From: Lentzea sp.
GTDB lineage: Bacteria > Actinomycetota > Actinomycetes > Mycobacteriales > Pseudonocardiaceae
NCBI GenBank assembly: GCA_030146905.1
Contig: JASLAV010001041.1
Location: 1-13,683, forward strand
Direction: 5' to 3'
DNA: 13,683 nucleotides
Shown: positions 13,264-13,683 of the stretch, one piece after another
How positions within the stretch are numbered: the first letter of the stretch is position 1
Layout: the number at the start of each line of letters is the position of its first letter
Made by a program: the position numbers and the translations under genes
Notes under the pieces: generated by a model
Databases searched by the model: none
What the model was told of the DNA's origin: nothing
What the model saw: the letters and a program-made list of their open reading frames with translations, nothing else

Positions 13264-13683
13264 ATGAACCCCTCGGCCCAGATAGCGTTTCGCATCGCTG
13301 TCGCCTTCCTGGTGCTCGGGCTGGGCGGCGCGTCGGTCGCCGCGGTCGTCGGCCTGGTGCTCTCCAACGCCGTCTCCTCGGCGAGCGCGAAGGTCTCGCT
13401 CTGCTCGAAGGACGGCGTGGCTCCGGCCGGCGGCGGGGACTACCTCGCCCAGAACAACGTGTGGGGAGCCGAGACGCCGCAGTGCGTCACGGTCGGGGAC
13501 CAGTCGATGCGGGTCGAGAGCGCAGGGCACGACGCTCCGCCCACCGGCGCCCCAGCCGCTTCCCCGTCGTTGTTCAGGGGATGTCACTGGCAGGAGTGCA
13601 CCGATGTCGGCGACCTGCCGGTCCAGGTGTCCGCGATGCCCCGCATCACCAGTGACCTGGTCAGCAGCCAGGTCGACACCGGG
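13264..13683 (+). CDS. GH12-like secreted or membrane-anchored protein, N-terminal 140 residues (cut by right edge)
   Basis: ATG 13264 follows GGAGGAG (13252-13258) by 5 nt and the frame is open to the end of the window. Residues 11-36 form a strong hydrophobic segment with few charges before it, either a signal peptide or an anchor. The following part matches the jelly-roll glycoside hydrolase family 12 pattern: YLAQNNVWGAETPQC (60-74), then PTGAPAASPSLFRGCHWQECT (93-113) and LPVQVS (118-123), with cysteines at 47, 74, 107 and 112. Family members are endoglucanases or xyloglucanases, though many actinobacterial relatives are untested. The catalytic glutamates lie beyond the window, so activity cannot be judged. 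The divergent partner is the SAM-fold gene. Confidence 0.78.
   Translation, partial: MNPSAQIAFRIAVAFLVLGLGGASVAAVVGLVLSNAVSSASAKVSLCSKDGVAPAGGGDYLAQNNVWGAETPQCVTVGDQSMRVESAGHDAPPTGAPAASPSLFRGCHWQECTDVGDLPVQVSAMPRITSDLVSSQVDTG

Overview
The window is very GC-rich, with GC-biased third codon positions, GTG and TTG starts beside ATG, and secreted hydrolases of types common in soil actinomycetes. This points to a filamentous actinobacterium (Streptomyces, Pseudonocardiaceae or similar). The species cannot be told from the sequence. No rRNA, tRNA, insertion sequence or CRISPR array was seen.

Left part (about 1-9350): this looks like one side of a specialised-metabolite gene cluster. An unrecognised gene, cut by the left edge, overlaps by GTGA with a compact class II DAHP synthase (314-1462, +), the entry step to shikimate-type aromatic precursors. 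A strong hairpin (1429-1476) separates this operon from a convergent minus-strand operon, cytochrome P450 (4408-3173) then O-carbamoyltransferase (3134-1479). A divergent promoter region (about 4409-4575) carries two TTGATAGG repeats and drives the P450 operon leftward. Rightward it drives a carboxylic acid reductase (A-PCP-reductase, 4576-7902) and a GMC-type FAD oxidoreductase (7905-9323) spaced 2 nt apart. Taken together, DAHP synthase would supply an aromatic or shikimate-derived acid, CAR would reduce the carboxylate, the GMC enzyme would act on the alcohol/aldehyde level, P450 would hydroxylate and the carbamoyltransferase would cap a hydroxyl. This pathway is inference; the product is unknown and the core scaffold gene is probably left of the window.

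Right part (about 9350-13683): this looks like ordinary accessory genome. Three minus-strand genes follow one another: a spermidine-synthase-like SAM-fold protein (13021-12305), a secreted GH43-like arabinan/xylan-type hydrolase (12211-11153) and a secreted S33 tripeptidyl-aminopeptidase-like alpha/beta hydrolase (11077-9497). A membrane-anchored or secreted GH12-like protein starts at 13264 (+) and is cut by the right edge. The probable cluster boundary lies at about 9330-9500, where a short open frame overlaps the end of the hydrolase by ATGA, begins with a signal-like segment, and appears to lose coding character as it runs towards the GMC gene.

Most notable: the CAR is N-terminally short, starts with TTG, and has Thr (T928) at the reductase-domain position where characterised CARs carry the Asp thought to stop reduction at the aldehyde.
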